Shown: one piece after another, positions 16,727 through 25,220 of the stretch
Layout: each line of letters starts with the position of its first letter
How positions within the stretch are numbered: the stretch's first letter is position 1
DNA from: Cryomorphaceae bacterium
GTDB taxonomy: Bacteria; Bacteroidota; Bacteroidia; Flavobacteriales; Schleiferiaceae
Length of the DNA: 48,613 bases
Direction: 5' to 3'
Assembly (NCBI GenBank): GCA_017858515.1
Contig: JAFMBM010000017.1
Coordinates: 1 to 48,613, forward strand
Made by a program: the position numbers and the translations under genes
Notes under the pieces: model-generated
The model's input: the letters and a program-made list of their open reading frames with translations, nothing else
What the model was told of the DNA's origin: nothing
Database searches by the model: none

Positions 16727-17419
16727 ATGAAACTGCTCGCTTTTTTGGGATCTCTTTTGCTCCTTACCTCATGTGGTGCGAAGAAAAAAGCTCCTCATAC
16801 TACAATCGAGAACAATGAAATACTTACTTGGATAATTTCAGATCAAAGAGTTAATTGCACTGGAATTATGCCGCAAGAATGCCTGATATTTCAAAACAAA
16901 GGGGAAGAGAATTGGCAGAATTTCTACGGATCTATTGAGGGATTTGAACCTGAAGTGGGCTATTCCTATGAAATTGAACTCAAAGCAAATGCGGTCACAA
17001 ACCCAGCTGCCGACGCCTCTTCCATACGCTATTCTTTGGTTCGAATTGTTAGTCAAACCCCTGTGAAAAACCTGCTGAGCATTATCAATGATTCTTATGG
17101 CGTGGTTGAACTCTATGGTGAACCCATTCCTAGAACTACGTCTATGCTTATTGAAATTCAAGAAAGAAATAACGGTTTGGTAATAGGAAATAGCGGCTGC
17201 AATGGGTTTCGTGGGGAAATGACTCTTTTGGATAGCAATACTGGAGCCGTACGTTTCGGCCCCATTGCCGCTACAGAAATGTACTGCGATGGAAAGATGG
17301 AACTGGAAATCAATTTCTTTAAAGCTTTAGGTGAGGTAACGCATATCCAATCTATTAGAGGAGGAATGCAGTTGCTTAAAGGGAAGTCGATCTTATTAAC
17401 TGCCATGCGAATAGACTAA
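16727..17419 (+). CDS. DUF4377/META-domain lipoprotein
   Basis: This 230-aa predicted lipoprotein starts at MKLLAFLG and has lipobox LLTSC with cysteine at residue 16. An in-frame ATG at 16715 overlaps the previous stop codon (TAATG) and could add four residues. Residues about 30-115 contain the paired-cysteine pattern of DUF4377 (VNCTG...QECLIF). Residues about 125-228 form a META (HslJ-like) domain with the typical NSGCNGFRG and ATEMYC cysteine segments. META proteins are often linked to envelope stress, but no function is established. It follows the Nudix regulator and precedes a thioesterase at zero spacing, probably in one transcript. Confidence 0.85.
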   Translation: MKLLAFLGSLLLLTSCGAKKKAPHTTIENNEILTWIISDQRVNCTGIMPQECLIFQNKGEENWQNFYGSIEGFEPEVGYSYEIELKANAVTNPAADASSIRYSLVRIVSQTPVKNLLSIINDSYGVVELYGEPIPRTTSMLIEIQERNNGLVIGNSGCNGFRGEMTLLDSNTGAVRFGPIAATEMYCDGKMELEINFFKALGEVTHIQSIRGGMQLLKGKSILLTAMRID

Positions 17420-17859
17420 TGAATGCAATTACGAAACAAGAGCTGAGTATCCGCTGGTCTGATTTAGACCCTGTGGGTCATGTTCGCCATTCTGTTTATT
17501 ACGATTTCTGTGCACAGTTAAGAATGAATGCTTTAGCTTCTATAGGTTTGGGCATAAGTCAGATGCAAAAAATAGGAATTGGCCCTGTTCTCTTTAAAGA
17601 AGAGTGCAGCTTTAGGAGAGAAATGCACTTTGGCGATTCCATCTTTGTTCATTTAGAACTTTCGGGCCTCCGCAAAGACTTTAGCCGTTTTGCCTTTAAA
17701 CACACTTTTATAAGAGGGGAAGATGAGTTTTGCGCGGAATTAAATGTATTAGGTGCTTGGATTGATCTACGCCAAAGAAAACTCTCGGCGCCACCCGAAT
17801 CCTTTTTTCCTCATTTCGACTCCATTCCCAAAGCGAAAGACTTTAGTTTCGATTTATAA
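17419..17859 (+). CDS. Hotdog-fold acyl-CoA thioesterase (4HBT family)
   Basis: This 146-aa single-domain cytosolic enzyme has the family signature RWSDLDPVGHVRHSVYYDF at about residues 12-30. D17 occupies the position of the catalytic aspartate of 4-hydroxybenzoyl-CoA thioesterase relatives. Such proteins hydrolyse acyl-CoA or aryl-CoA thioesters. The natural substrate cannot be told. The start codon overlaps the stop of the preceding lipoprotein gene, so translation is coupled. Confidence 0.85.
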   Translation: MNAITKQELSIRWSDLDPVGHVRHSVYYDFCAQLRMNALASIGLGISQMQKIGIGPVLFKEECSFRREMHFGDSIFVHLELSGLRKDFSRFAFKHTFIRGEDEFCAELNVLGAWIDLRQRKLSAPPESFFPHFDSIPKAKDFSFDL

Positions 17860-17868
17860 GTAGTTCCC

Positions 17869-18261
17869 ATGAGTGCTTGGAAGAAAGCATCAATGCCCTT
17901 ACACGATCCTCATTCGGTAGAAGATTATATTTTCAAACTTCCACCCACTGATCAAGATGCCGCCTTTTATATCCATAACGAATTACTTTCTCAACCCGGT
18001 ATGCGCTGCGCTCTTCGTTGGAGCCTTCCTTTCTACGGAAGAAATAAATGGATATGCTATTTAAATCCCCTCAAAAAGGGAGGATTTGAATGGGTATTTC
18101 TAGACGGACAACAACTGAATCAAGCTTCGTCTTTCTTATACATCCGCAACCGTGCTAGAGTGGCAGGAATGTATTATCCGACCGAAACGGGTGCTGAGTT
18201 AAACTTTATCTCAGAGAGCTTAATACAAGAAGCTTTATGGTTAGACGACTTAAAAAAGTAG
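17869..18261 (+). CDS. DUF1801-domain protein
   Basis: This 130-aa cytosolic protein has the DUF1801 pattern. An N-terminal helix region (VEDYIFKLPPTDQDAAFYIHNELL) is followed by a beta-rich part with ALRWSLPFYGRNKWICYLNP, then a C-terminal helix ending in LDDLKK. Members are small and uncharacterised, related to the YdhG/YdeI group. It lies 9 bp after the thioesterase gene and probably closes this transcript. No enzymatic residues can be assigned. Confidence 0.75.
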   Translation: MSAWKKASMPLHDPHSVEDYIFKLPPTDQDAAFYIHNELLSQPGMRCALRWSLPFYGRNKWICYLNPLKKGGFEWVFLDGQQLNQASSFLYIRNRARVAGMYYPTETGAELNFISESLIQEALWLDDLKK

Positions 18262-18267
18262 CCTACT

Positions 18268-19248
18268 TTAATCCAACTGCTCCATAAGTCGATTCAATTC
18301 CGACAAATCTGGAGTAATAATAACTTCCGTTCTTCTATTTACAGCCTTATTTGCATCGGAATCATTCTTTACCAATGGAAGATATTCACTTCTACCAGAG
18401 GCCACTATTCTCTTTGGATCTACTCCCTTATTCTCTAACAAGGCCTTTATAACAGCTGTTGATCGCATTACACTTAAGTCCCAATTGTCTTTAATCATGG
18501 TTTTACCATTAAAAGCATCGTTGTCTGTGTGGCCCTCTACGGTAATCTGAAGCTCTTTATTATCGGCCAAAGCTTGAGCCAAGACACCCAAAGCAGCTTT
18601 CGCTTTATCATTTACTGTCCAACTGGCAGACGGAAATAAAAGACTGTTTTCCAGGGAGATGTAAACCTTTCCATTTCTACTTTCAACTGTTAATCCTTTA
18701 CCTTCATAGGCTCTTAAAGCATTCGACATGGTATTTTTTATAAAGCGAACTACACTATCTTGTTTGCTAATAATCTTTTCCAATTCTCGAACTCGCTTTG
18801 AACGTTGCTCCAATTGAGTATTCAACTCCACTAAAGCAGCTCTTTCTGAATCCAATGAATCTTGCTTGTCTTGTAAGCGGAAGTCTAATTCTTGAAGACG
18901 CTCTAACATTGCCTTATTCTCTCTTGCACTATTAGATAGCAAGGCATTGTTGTTCTCGAGTAAGAATTCATAGGAGCGATTGAGATCTGAGTAATTGCGC
19001 TTCATCTTTCGAACTTCAAATCCAAGGCGGCTTGTATCAGACTGCAATTTCTTGGCACGCTCTTGACAGTCTGTAAAATCCTCTTCACATTGAGTTAATT
19101 TTTTACTCGCATCGCCATACTTTCCATTCAGCTGATCGTGATTTTGAAGAAGCTCATCATAGTTTTTCTTCAATTCATTATGCACCTTACTACTTACGCA
19201 AGAAGTAAGAAGAAAAGACGCTAAAAGGCCCGCATATATACTTTTCAT
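18268..19248 (-). CDS. OmpA-family peptidoglycan-binding lipoprotein with coiled coil
   Basis: This 326-aa protein starts with a lipoprotein signal (MKSIYAGLLASFLLTSC, Cys17). A long heptad-rich coiled coil (about 20-165) follows, then an OmpA C-terminal domain (about 190-320). The latter contains VEGHTDND and NRRTEVIITPD, the peptidoglycan-binding elements. It probably anchors the outer membrane to the cell wall from the periplasm. Convergent with the DUF1801 gene, with a 6-bp gap. Confidence 0.92.
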   Translation of the reverse strand: MKSIYAGLLASFLLTSCVSSKVHNELKKNYDELLQNHDQLNGKYGDASKKLTQCEEDFTDCQERAKKLQSDTSRLGFEVRKMKRNYSDLNRSYEFLLENNNALLSNSARENKAMLERLQELDFRLQDKQDSLDSERAALVELNTQLEQRSKRVRELEKIISKQDSVVRFIKNTMSNALRAYEGKGLTVESRNGKVYISLENSLLFPSASWTVNDKAKAALGVLAQALADNKELQITVEGHTDNDAFNGKTMIKDNWDLSVMRSTAVIKALLENKGVDPKRIVASGRSEYLPLVKNDSDANKAVNRRTEVIITPDLSELNRLMEQLD

Positions 19249-19267
19249 TCTCTGTCGATATTTAGAT

Positions 19268-19275
19268 CAAAAGTA
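19268..19275 (-). promoter_or_regulatory. Predicted -7 element of the OmpA-like lipoprotein gene
   Basis: On the minus strand this reads TACTTTTG, an exact TAnnTTTG match. The implied leader is about 16 nt. No convincing -33 element was seen. Confidence 0.5.
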
Positions 19276-19339
19276 GGCAGCCCAAAGAGCCTATTAGGGC
19301 AGTTCGATACTTTTTATAAGGCCTAGGAATGTGAATATC

Positions 19340-20101
19340 TCAGTCTAACTCTACAACAATAGGACAGTGATCTGAATGCTTGGCTTCTGGAAGTATGGTA
19401 GCAGATTTTAATCGTGACTCAAGATTTTTAGTAAGCATAGCATAATCTATCCGCCAGCCCTTATTGTTATTCCTGGCATTGGCGCGGTAAGACCACCAAC
19501 TGTAGTGATGGGGTTCTTTTACCTTCTCTCGAAAACTATCCACATAACCTTCCTTCAAAAAAGCGGTCATCCACTCTCTTTCTTCGGGCAAAAATCCTGA
19601 AATCTTAGCATTGCGAATAGGATCGTGGATATCAATGGCCTCATGACAAATATTGTAATCGCCACAAACCACCAATTTTGGCCTTTCCTTCTGTATTTCA
19701 GACAGGTATGATTGGATATCACTCAAAAAGCGCATTTTTACTTCTTGGCGTTCATCCCCACTGCTTCCCGAGGGAAAATAGATGCTGAACACACTAAGAT
19801 CGCCAAAGTCTGCCCTTAAAACTCTACCTTCAAAATCAATATAGTCTATCCCACATCCAACCACCACTTGGTCGGGCTTAACTTTGCTGAGGATGGCCAC
19901 CCCACTATACCCTTTTTTTTGCGCTGAAAACCAATAATGATGGTAGCCCAAATGTTCAAATATTGCGGTATCCACTTGACTTTCTTCAGCTTTGATTTCT
20001 TGAAGACACAGCACATCAGGAGCGGCGGCTTCAAGCCATTGACTGAGTCCTTTATTCAATGCAGCGCGAACTCCATTGACATTGTAAGAGATGATTTTCA
20101 T
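19340..20101 (-). CDS. xth: Exodeoxyribonuclease III
   Basis: This 253-aa nuclease of the exonuclease-endonuclease-phosphatase superfamily repairs DNA at abasic sites and 3' blocks. Visible active-site segments are SYNVNGVRA at 5-13, LQEIKA with metal-binding E35, the CGDYNI segment with catalytic Asp and Asn, and the terminal SDHCPIVVEL with the catalytic His. The full length is normal for bacterial XthA/ExoA. It is divergent from the large outer-membrane protein gene and separated by about 60 bp. Confidence 0.96.
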   Translation of the reverse strand: MKIISYNVNGVRAALNKGLSQWLEAAAPDVLCLQEIKAEESQVDTAIFEHLGYHHYWFSAQKKGYSGVAILSKVKPDQVVVGCGIDYIDFEGRVLRADFGDLSVFSIYFPSGSSGDERQEVKMRFLSDIQSYLSEIQKERPKLVVCGDYNICHEAIDIHDPIRNAKISGFLPEEREWMTAFLKEGYVDSFREKVKEPHHYSWWSYRANARNNNKGWRIDYAMLTKNLESRLKSATILPEAKHSDHCPIVVELD

Positions 20102-20160
20102 GCGTATAAAATAAAGGCAATCTCCTGAGTGTTACAACTAAATACCGAATTCTAAGGCTA

Positions 20161-23100
20161 TTGCTTCGAAAAATAAAAATACTTAGTATTCTTCCCTTCT
20201 TTTTGGGGTACTTCGGACAGGCTCAAGAATTGAAAACCAAGATGTTTCAGTCTGTCTCTGACACCGTAATTCTCTCTGAGAAAACGGTTTATATACCCTC
20301 TGCTTATTTTCAGGTTGACGGTGACACACTTTCCAGCACACTCTACACCTGGTTGCCTTCTGCAAAGGGAATTTATTTTACAGCTGAAAAGCCTACCTCA
20401 CTCATTGCCTATTATTCCGAACTCAGTTTAGATTTAAGTCAATCTATTTCTTTGCGACCTATGAGTCAATATGGAATACAAGCTACTCCTATAAGTGTAG
20501 ACCAATATCTAGAAAATTATCAACCCGAAAGACCTTTTAGCGGATTAAACAGAAGTGGATCTTTAAGCAGAGGCATAAGCTTTGGCAGCTCGCAAAATCC
20601 AGTTTTGAACTCCAATTTTAATCTTCAACTTTCTGGAAACTTAAGCGATGACATTCGAATAAAGGCTTCCATTGCCGAGAATAGTTTGCCCGTACAAGGC
20701 AATGGGTTTTCACAACAGTTGAGAGAGTTTGATCAGATTTTTGTTGAGTTGGAGAGCGATGATTTTGGAAGGGTTCGAGCGGGAGATATTCAGATTGATC
20801 CGAATGAAAGCACTTTTTTACGCTTCCAAAAAAGAGTTACTGGTGGTTTAATTGAAACTTCTTTCCCCATGGCAAAAGGAAAGGGAAAAGCGCTTGTTTC
20901 TGGCGCACTTGCTCGCGGCCGTTTTCATAGAAATGTCTTTTTTGGACAAGAAGGAAACCAAGGCCCCTATCGTTTATCTGGTGCTCAAAACGAAGCTTTT
21001 ATTCTGATTATTTCTGGTTCAGAACGCGTCTATATCGATGGCGTACAAATGGTTAGAGGAGCTGACGCCGACTACACCATTGACTATGCCACCGGCGAAT
21101 TAAGCTTTACAGCCTTAAGGCCCATTACACGAGAGCGAAGAATATCTGTGGAATTTCAATATACAGATCAAAACTATTTGCGTTCGGTGGCTTATACCGA
21201 CTTGGGTTTTGAAAAGAATCTTTGGAAGGTGGGAGTTTCTGTCTATAGCGAGCAAGATCATTCTTCCCAACCCATTCAACAAGAACTCTCCGACGAAGAA
21301 AAACTGCTTCTATCAGAGGCTGGAGATCAGTGGCGAGCGGTCTTTATCTCTACCATTCGACCTGCTAGTGGTTTTGATGGTGAAATTCGGTATCGACTAA
21401 CCGATTCACTTGGAATCGACTCTGTTTTGGTTTATCAGGCCTCGGTGGATAGCAATTCATTTACAGCTAGCTTTATTGACGTTGGAAACGGAAAGGGTGA
21501 CTACCGAATTGAATCGGCATTAGCGGGTGGAAATGTATATCGGTGGATTCCTCCAATCAATGGAATTAAACAAGGCCAATATGCTCCAGTACGCCGACTA
21601 AATGCTCCCGCGCAACTTCAAATCATTAGCAGTCGCATCCAAAGAGGATCAGAGGAATCTGGATTGTTACAATTGGAATGGGCTATAAGTAACCAAGACG
21701 AAAACAGATTTTCCAATATCGATAAAGAAAACGATGTTGGAAGTGCGCTTCAAGTTAGTTGGAAGAAAAAGTCAGAGAAATGGACAACTCAAGGCAACTA
21801 TCAATTCATTCAACAAAACTTTAAAACCGTTGAAAGGGTTCAGAATATTGAATTTATGCGCGATTGGAATTTATCTCAGCGAGGTGCGGAAAATCAGCAC
21901 CTTGCAAATCTTTCGGTCACTAAAAATTGGAATACCGAGAACAGCCTCAACTTTAGAACCAGTGGATTAAGTGCTGGAGAGGATTATCTGGGGTTTCGTC
22001 CTGAAGTTAGTCTGCGCTTAAAGTCAAAAAGTTGGTTTTTTCGGGGAGTTGGAAGTGTTCTATATTCTCAAGATAGTTTGGCAACCACCCAATTTTATCG
22101 ACAAAAAAGCACGGTTGGAAGGACTTATTCGGATTTTACAACCGGCATTCGAAGCGAAGGAGAACAAAACACCAGAGCACTTCCGAATCAGTTATTACAA
22201 GAAAATGGGTATCGATTCTTCGAAGCAGAACTATTTCAAGCCTATGGCGATTCTACAGAGGCCGTATTTACCGAAGTTGCCTATTTCCAGCGATTTGATG
22301 ATAGTGTAGCCATTGAAACTCTCGGAAGATCTGCCAATGTTAGAGGATTCCGAACCCGCCTACTTATTCAGCCAAAAGAGGCTCTATTATTCTCAGCCTA
22401 CATCCAATTTCGCGATTTCGAATCCAAACAAATAGGCGTAAAAAACAACCAATCTTTTACCTCTAGATGGCAATATCGACAAAGCCTCTGGAAGCGTTCT
22501 CTGCAACTATCTAGCTATTATGAAACTGGAATATCCAACGAACCTTTGCGTTCTTTCAGTTTCATTAAAGTTCCAGATGGAACCGGAACCTATTTATGGA
22601 TCGATTACAATGGCAATGGACTACAGGAACTCAACGAATTTGAAATAGCCGTACTTCCAGGCGACGGACAATACATTCGAATATTTACACCCACTCAGTC
22701 TTTTGTGCGCGCAGGTAAAACTTCGATCACACAAACGGTTGCATTTGAGCCCTTAGCTCTCGCTAAACAAGGTGAGAAGCCGTTTTGGGCGAGATGGAGT
22801 CTCCTTTGGAACTATAGCCTAGACAATGTAAATCGCTTTGAAGGACTTAATCCACTAAACCCATTTTACAATCCAACCGAAGATAGTCTTGCCCTTAGCA
22901 AAAGGTCTAGTAACCGATTGAGTTTCTTCTTCAATAGAACCCAAGCGCTATTTGGCGGCGATTATACCATCAAGCAGTTGAAGGTAAATCAATTATTGGT
23001 ATATGGTCCAGAATCGGCCCTTTCTCAATCTCACAAGCTAAGTCTTCGATCGAGGCCATTGACTCCATTGACCCTTCTAGCAAGTGCTGAGATAGGCTTC

Positions 23101-23544
23101 AATACAAACGATGTCCCTGGTTTTGTGAATCGAAACTATAGCCTTGAAATCCAAGATTATGTTCTAACTATAGCTTGGCAATTTGGAGAAAAAATAAGAT
23201 TAGAAAGCAATAGTTCCCTTGGCGAAAAGCGTAATACCATTGCTGATCTAGAACAATTGTATCAATTCACGCAAGGCGGTGAAGTATTGTATTCTCTTTC
23301 GGGAACCAGTAATCTTACTGCAGGATTAGACTATAGATCGAATAACTTCATTGGAGACCCTTTGTCTCCCGTTGGATTTGAAATGCTTCAAGGATTGCAA
23401 AATGGCGACAACTTCCTATGGAAATTCTATTGGGAAAGAAGCCTCTTTGAATTTCTACAGTTGAATATAAGGTACGACGGCCGAATCTCCCCAGGAAATC
23501 CGGCCGTCCACCTTGCTAGTATGCAAGTAAAAGCAGTCTTTTAA
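20161..23544 (+). CDS. Large predicted outer-membrane protein of unknown function
   Basis: This 1127-aa protein has a signal peptide (about residues 1-22, ending GQAQ) and no other transmembrane helix. Much of it, especially from about 500 to the C-terminus, shows alternating aromatic/polar strands ending in the aromatic MQVKAVF, suggesting an outer-membrane beta barrel. A segment near 290-330 (VYIDGVQMVRG, DYTIDY) resembles beta-sandwich repeats seen in large Bacteroidota surface proteins such as SprA, but I would not call it SprA. Residues about 150-190 (SDDIRIKASIAENSLPVQG) look highly conserved in style. The start is TTG: the upstream in-frame stop at 20107 leaves no ATG or GTG. It ends 4 bp inside the convergent coiled-coil gene. 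Confidence 0.8.
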   Translation: MLRKIKILSILPFFLGYFGQAQELKTKMFQSVSDTVILSEKTVYIPSAYFQVDGDTLSSTLYTWLPSAKGIYFTAEKPTSLIAYYSELSLDLSQSISLRPMSQYGIQATPISVDQYLENYQPERPFSGLNRSGSLSRGISFGSSQNPVLNSNFNLQLSGNLSDDIRIKASIAENSLPVQGNGFSQQLREFDQIFVELESDDFGRVRAGDIQIDPNESTFLRFQKRVTGGLIETSFPMAKGKGKALVSGALARGRFHRNVFFGQEGNQGPYRLSGAQNEAFILIISGSERVYIDGVQMVRGADADYTIDYATGELSFTALRPITRERRISVEFQYTDQNYLRSVAYTDLGFEKNLWKVGVSVYSEQDHSSQPIQQELSDEEKLLLSEAGDQWRAVFISTIRPASGFDGEIRYRLTDSLGIDSVLVYQASVDSNSFTASFIDVGNGKGDYRIESALAGGNVYRWIPPINGIKQGQYAPVRRLNAPAQLQIISSRIQRGSEESGLLQLEWAISNQDENRFSNIDKENDVGSALQVSWKKKSEKWTTQGNYQFIQQNFKTVERVQNIEFMRDWNLSQRGAENQHLANLSVTKNWNTENSLNFRTSGLSAGEDYLGFRPEVSLRLKSKSWFFRGVGSVLYSQDSLATTQFYRQKSTVGRTYSDFTTGIRSEGEQNTRALPNQLLQENGYRFFEAELFQAYGDSTEAVFTEVAYFQRFDDSVAIETLGRSANVRGFRTRLLIQPKEALLFSAYIQFRDFESKQIGVKNNQSFTSRWQYRQSLWKRSLQLSSYYETGISNEPLRSFSFIKVPDGTGTYLWIDYNGNGLQELNEFEIAVLPGDGQYIRIFTPTQSFVRAGKTSITQTVAFEPLALAKQGEKPFWARWSLLWNYSLDNVNRFEGLNPLNPFYNPTEDSLALSKRSSNRLSFFFNRTQALFGGDYTIKQLKVNQLLVYGPESALSQSHKLSLRSRPLTPLTLLASAEIGFNTNDVPGFVNRNYSLEIQDYVLTIAWQFGEKIRLESNSSLGEKRNTIADLEQLYQFTQGGEVLYSLSGTSNLTAGLDYRSNNFIGDPLSPVGFEMLQGLQNGDNFLWKFYWERSLFEFLQLNIRYDGRISPGNPAVHLASMQVKAVF

Positions 23545-24431
23545 TTCAGCTTAACTGTACTCGTACCAAGTAAATAGTCTTCAGTATATACTTCCGCTTT
23601 GTATTCTCCTTTGGTAAATTCTTCCCTTGAGATAAACAAACAAGTTTCTATGGCTTCTCCTTCATACCAAACCGCTTTCTTGTTAGAGTACAACATTTCT
23701 TTCCCATTGCTTGTGAAAGTATTGGAGGAGGAGCTATCCGATAACGAAACAATGGTATTCTCAGGCGTAATTAAGCGAACGTAAACGGTTCTTTCTCCCT
23801 TGGGAGCGATAAGATTTTTACCTAGTGTGAAACACACTTTAATCTCATCGGCCCTTCTCGCTTTAGATGTCTCACTCTCTTTTCCAGAGTTCCAACGCTT
23901 AATTCCAGTGGATGAAATGCCCGATAATTGCAAGATTGATCCTTTTGCTACCTCACCTTCCAATAATTGTTTAACCTGGCCTAATTGAGCGCTTTTTTGC
24001 TGCTCTTGTTGGAGGTTCATCTCTACCGCCTCCTTCTCAACCACTAAATTCTCAATGTGCACAGACATCGAATCGAGGCGGTTTACTAGTTTCTTGTTCT
24101 CTACTTTAAGCTTATACACCTCATTCTTGTAGCGATCCAGTTTTTTAAGATCCCCAGCTCGCAATCCTTGAACACTGTCAATCATAGATCGCAAACGGGT
24201 TCTTTCGGCATCTGCCACATCGATAAGGCTATCGTTCGCTAGTTCGAGCTGATCGTATTCAGCCACCAATGCTTCCAATTGAGCCGTTAATTGCTGCTTT
24301 TCACTACTTAAGTCATCTACCTGTTCGTTTCCTTTCATTAGAAAGTATCCCATGACCGCAATTATTGCAAGAAGGAAGACAACTAATACCCATAATTTTG
24401 AGCTATTTTTGTCAGAATTATCTTTAGTCAT
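23541..24431 (-). CDS. Membrane-anchored coiled-coil protein, unknown function
   Basis: This 296-aa protein has a short charged N-terminus, one transmembrane helix at about 14-33 (LWVLVVFLLAIIAVMGYFL), and a long coiled coil at about 38-160. A C-terminal beta-rich domain (about 165-296) begins at GSILQLSGIS and contains VYVRLITPENT and a terminal LLGTSTVKLN. This layout suggests an inner-membrane protein with the C-terminal domain in the periplasm. No enzymatic motif is visible. Its 3' end overlaps the large outer-membrane protein gene by 4 bp. Confidence 0.75.
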   Translation of the reverse strand: MTKDNSDKNSSKLWVLVVFLLAIIAVMGYFLMKGNEQVDDLSSEKQQLTAQLEALVAEYDQLELANDSLIDVADAERTRLRSMIDSVQGLRAGDLKKLDRYKNEVYKLKVENKKLVNRLDSMSVHIENLVVEKEAVEMNLQQEQQKSAQLGQVKQLLEGEVAKGSILQLSGISSTGIKRWNSGKESETSKARRADEIKVCFTLGKNLIAPKGERTVYVRLITPENTIVSLSDSSSSNTFTSNGKEMLYSNKKAVWYEGEAIETCLFISREEFTKGEYKAEVYTEDYLLGTSTVKLN

Positions 24432-24450
24432 TATTCATCGTATTTGTTCA

Positions 24451-24458
24451 CAAATGTA
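24451..24458 (-). promoter_or_regulatory. Predicted -7 element of the coiled-coil protein gene
   Basis: On the minus strand this reads TACATTTG. A TTTG lies 17 bp further upstream (plus-strand CAAA at 24476-24479). A short inverted repeat ATTTGT-TC-ACAAAT (24442-24455) overlaps it. Confidence 0.5.
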
Positions 24459-24469
24459 TATAGAAACGC

Positions 24470-25162
24470 ATGCTACAAAACATACTTCAATCCCTTAACT
24501 CTGTTTTATTTCCTTCATTGTGTATTCACTGTGGCTACAAACTAAAATGTGCAGAAATAGATATCTGTTTGCACTGCAAACTACAAATGCCCTATGTTCA
24601 GCATTCGCCCATGAATCTAGAGGGGCGCTTGTATCAGATCTTAAATCAGCGAATTAAACTGGAAAGTGCCATGGCTCTCTGCTATTTTCAAGAAGGAAGT
24701 ATAACTCAAAGTATTTTACATTCGATAAAGTACAAAGGCAATAAGCCCTTAGCTAGGAGAATGGGAAGAGAAATGGCCCACTTGGCAAAGCAAAACAATA
24801 GAGGTCTACCCGATGTCTTGGTACCTATTCCTCTGCATCCAAAAAAAAAGAAAATACGCGGCTTTAATCAGAGTGAAGAAATATGCATTGGAATGAAAGA
24901 AGTGCTTTCTATTCCAGTTGAACCGAACCTCCTGATGCGAAAAGTACATAAAGAATCACAGACTCATTTAGGGAGAATGTTGCGTTGGCAAAACATCTCT
25001 GCAGCTTATACAAATGGAAACAAAATTCCAGCCTTCCAGCACGTTGGAATCGTAGATGATATGATAACTACTGGTTCAACGATAGAGGCATGTTATCTCA
25101 GTTTAAAAGCACAAAATCCAAACTTAAAAATCTCGGTATACTCTCTTGGTTTTGAGGCATAA
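24470..25162 (+). CDS. comF: ComF-family phosphoribosyltransferase-like protein
   Basis: This 230-aa protein has an N-terminal zinc-ribbon-like region with C18, C21, C33 and C36, and a C-terminal PRTase domain with the PRPP-binding motif VGIVDDMITTGST near residues 193-205. ComF proteins support DNA uptake during natural transformation in Gram-positives and Haemophilus, and are nearly universal in bacteria including non-competent ones. No other competence gene is visible here. A terminator hairpin follows immediately. Confidence 0.93.
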   Translation: MLQNILQSLNSVLFPSLCIHCGYKLKCAEIDICLHCKLQMPYVQHSPMNLEGRLYQILNQRIKLESAMALCYFQEGSITQSILHSIKYKGNKPLARRMGREMAHLAKQNNRGLPDVLVPIPLHPKKKKIRGFNQSEEICIGMKEVLSIPVEPNLLMRKVHKESQTHLGRMLRWQNISAAYTNGNKIPAFQHVGIVDDMITTGSTIEACYLSLKAQNPNLKISVYSLGFEA

Positions 25163-25192
25163 AAAAGGGGCTGTCTATCCGACAGCCCCTTT
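25161..25192. terminator. Bidirectional terminator between comF and the T9SS surface protein
   Basis: A perfect stem GGGGCTGTC (25167-25175)/GACAGCCCC (25181-25189) has a 5-nt loop. Six A precede it and three T follow, so it is strongest for the minus-strand surface-protein gene (six U) and can also end comF. Confidence 0.92.
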
Positions 25193-25220
25193 AAACAATT
25201 CAAATTAATTGCAAGGAAGA

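Noticed and set aside
24442-24455. Inverted repeat ATTTGT-TC-ACAAAT between comF and the coiled-coil gene as an operator
   Set aside because: It largely coincides with the TTTG part of a minus-strand -7 element. Arms are short and AT-rich, so symmetry may be chance.
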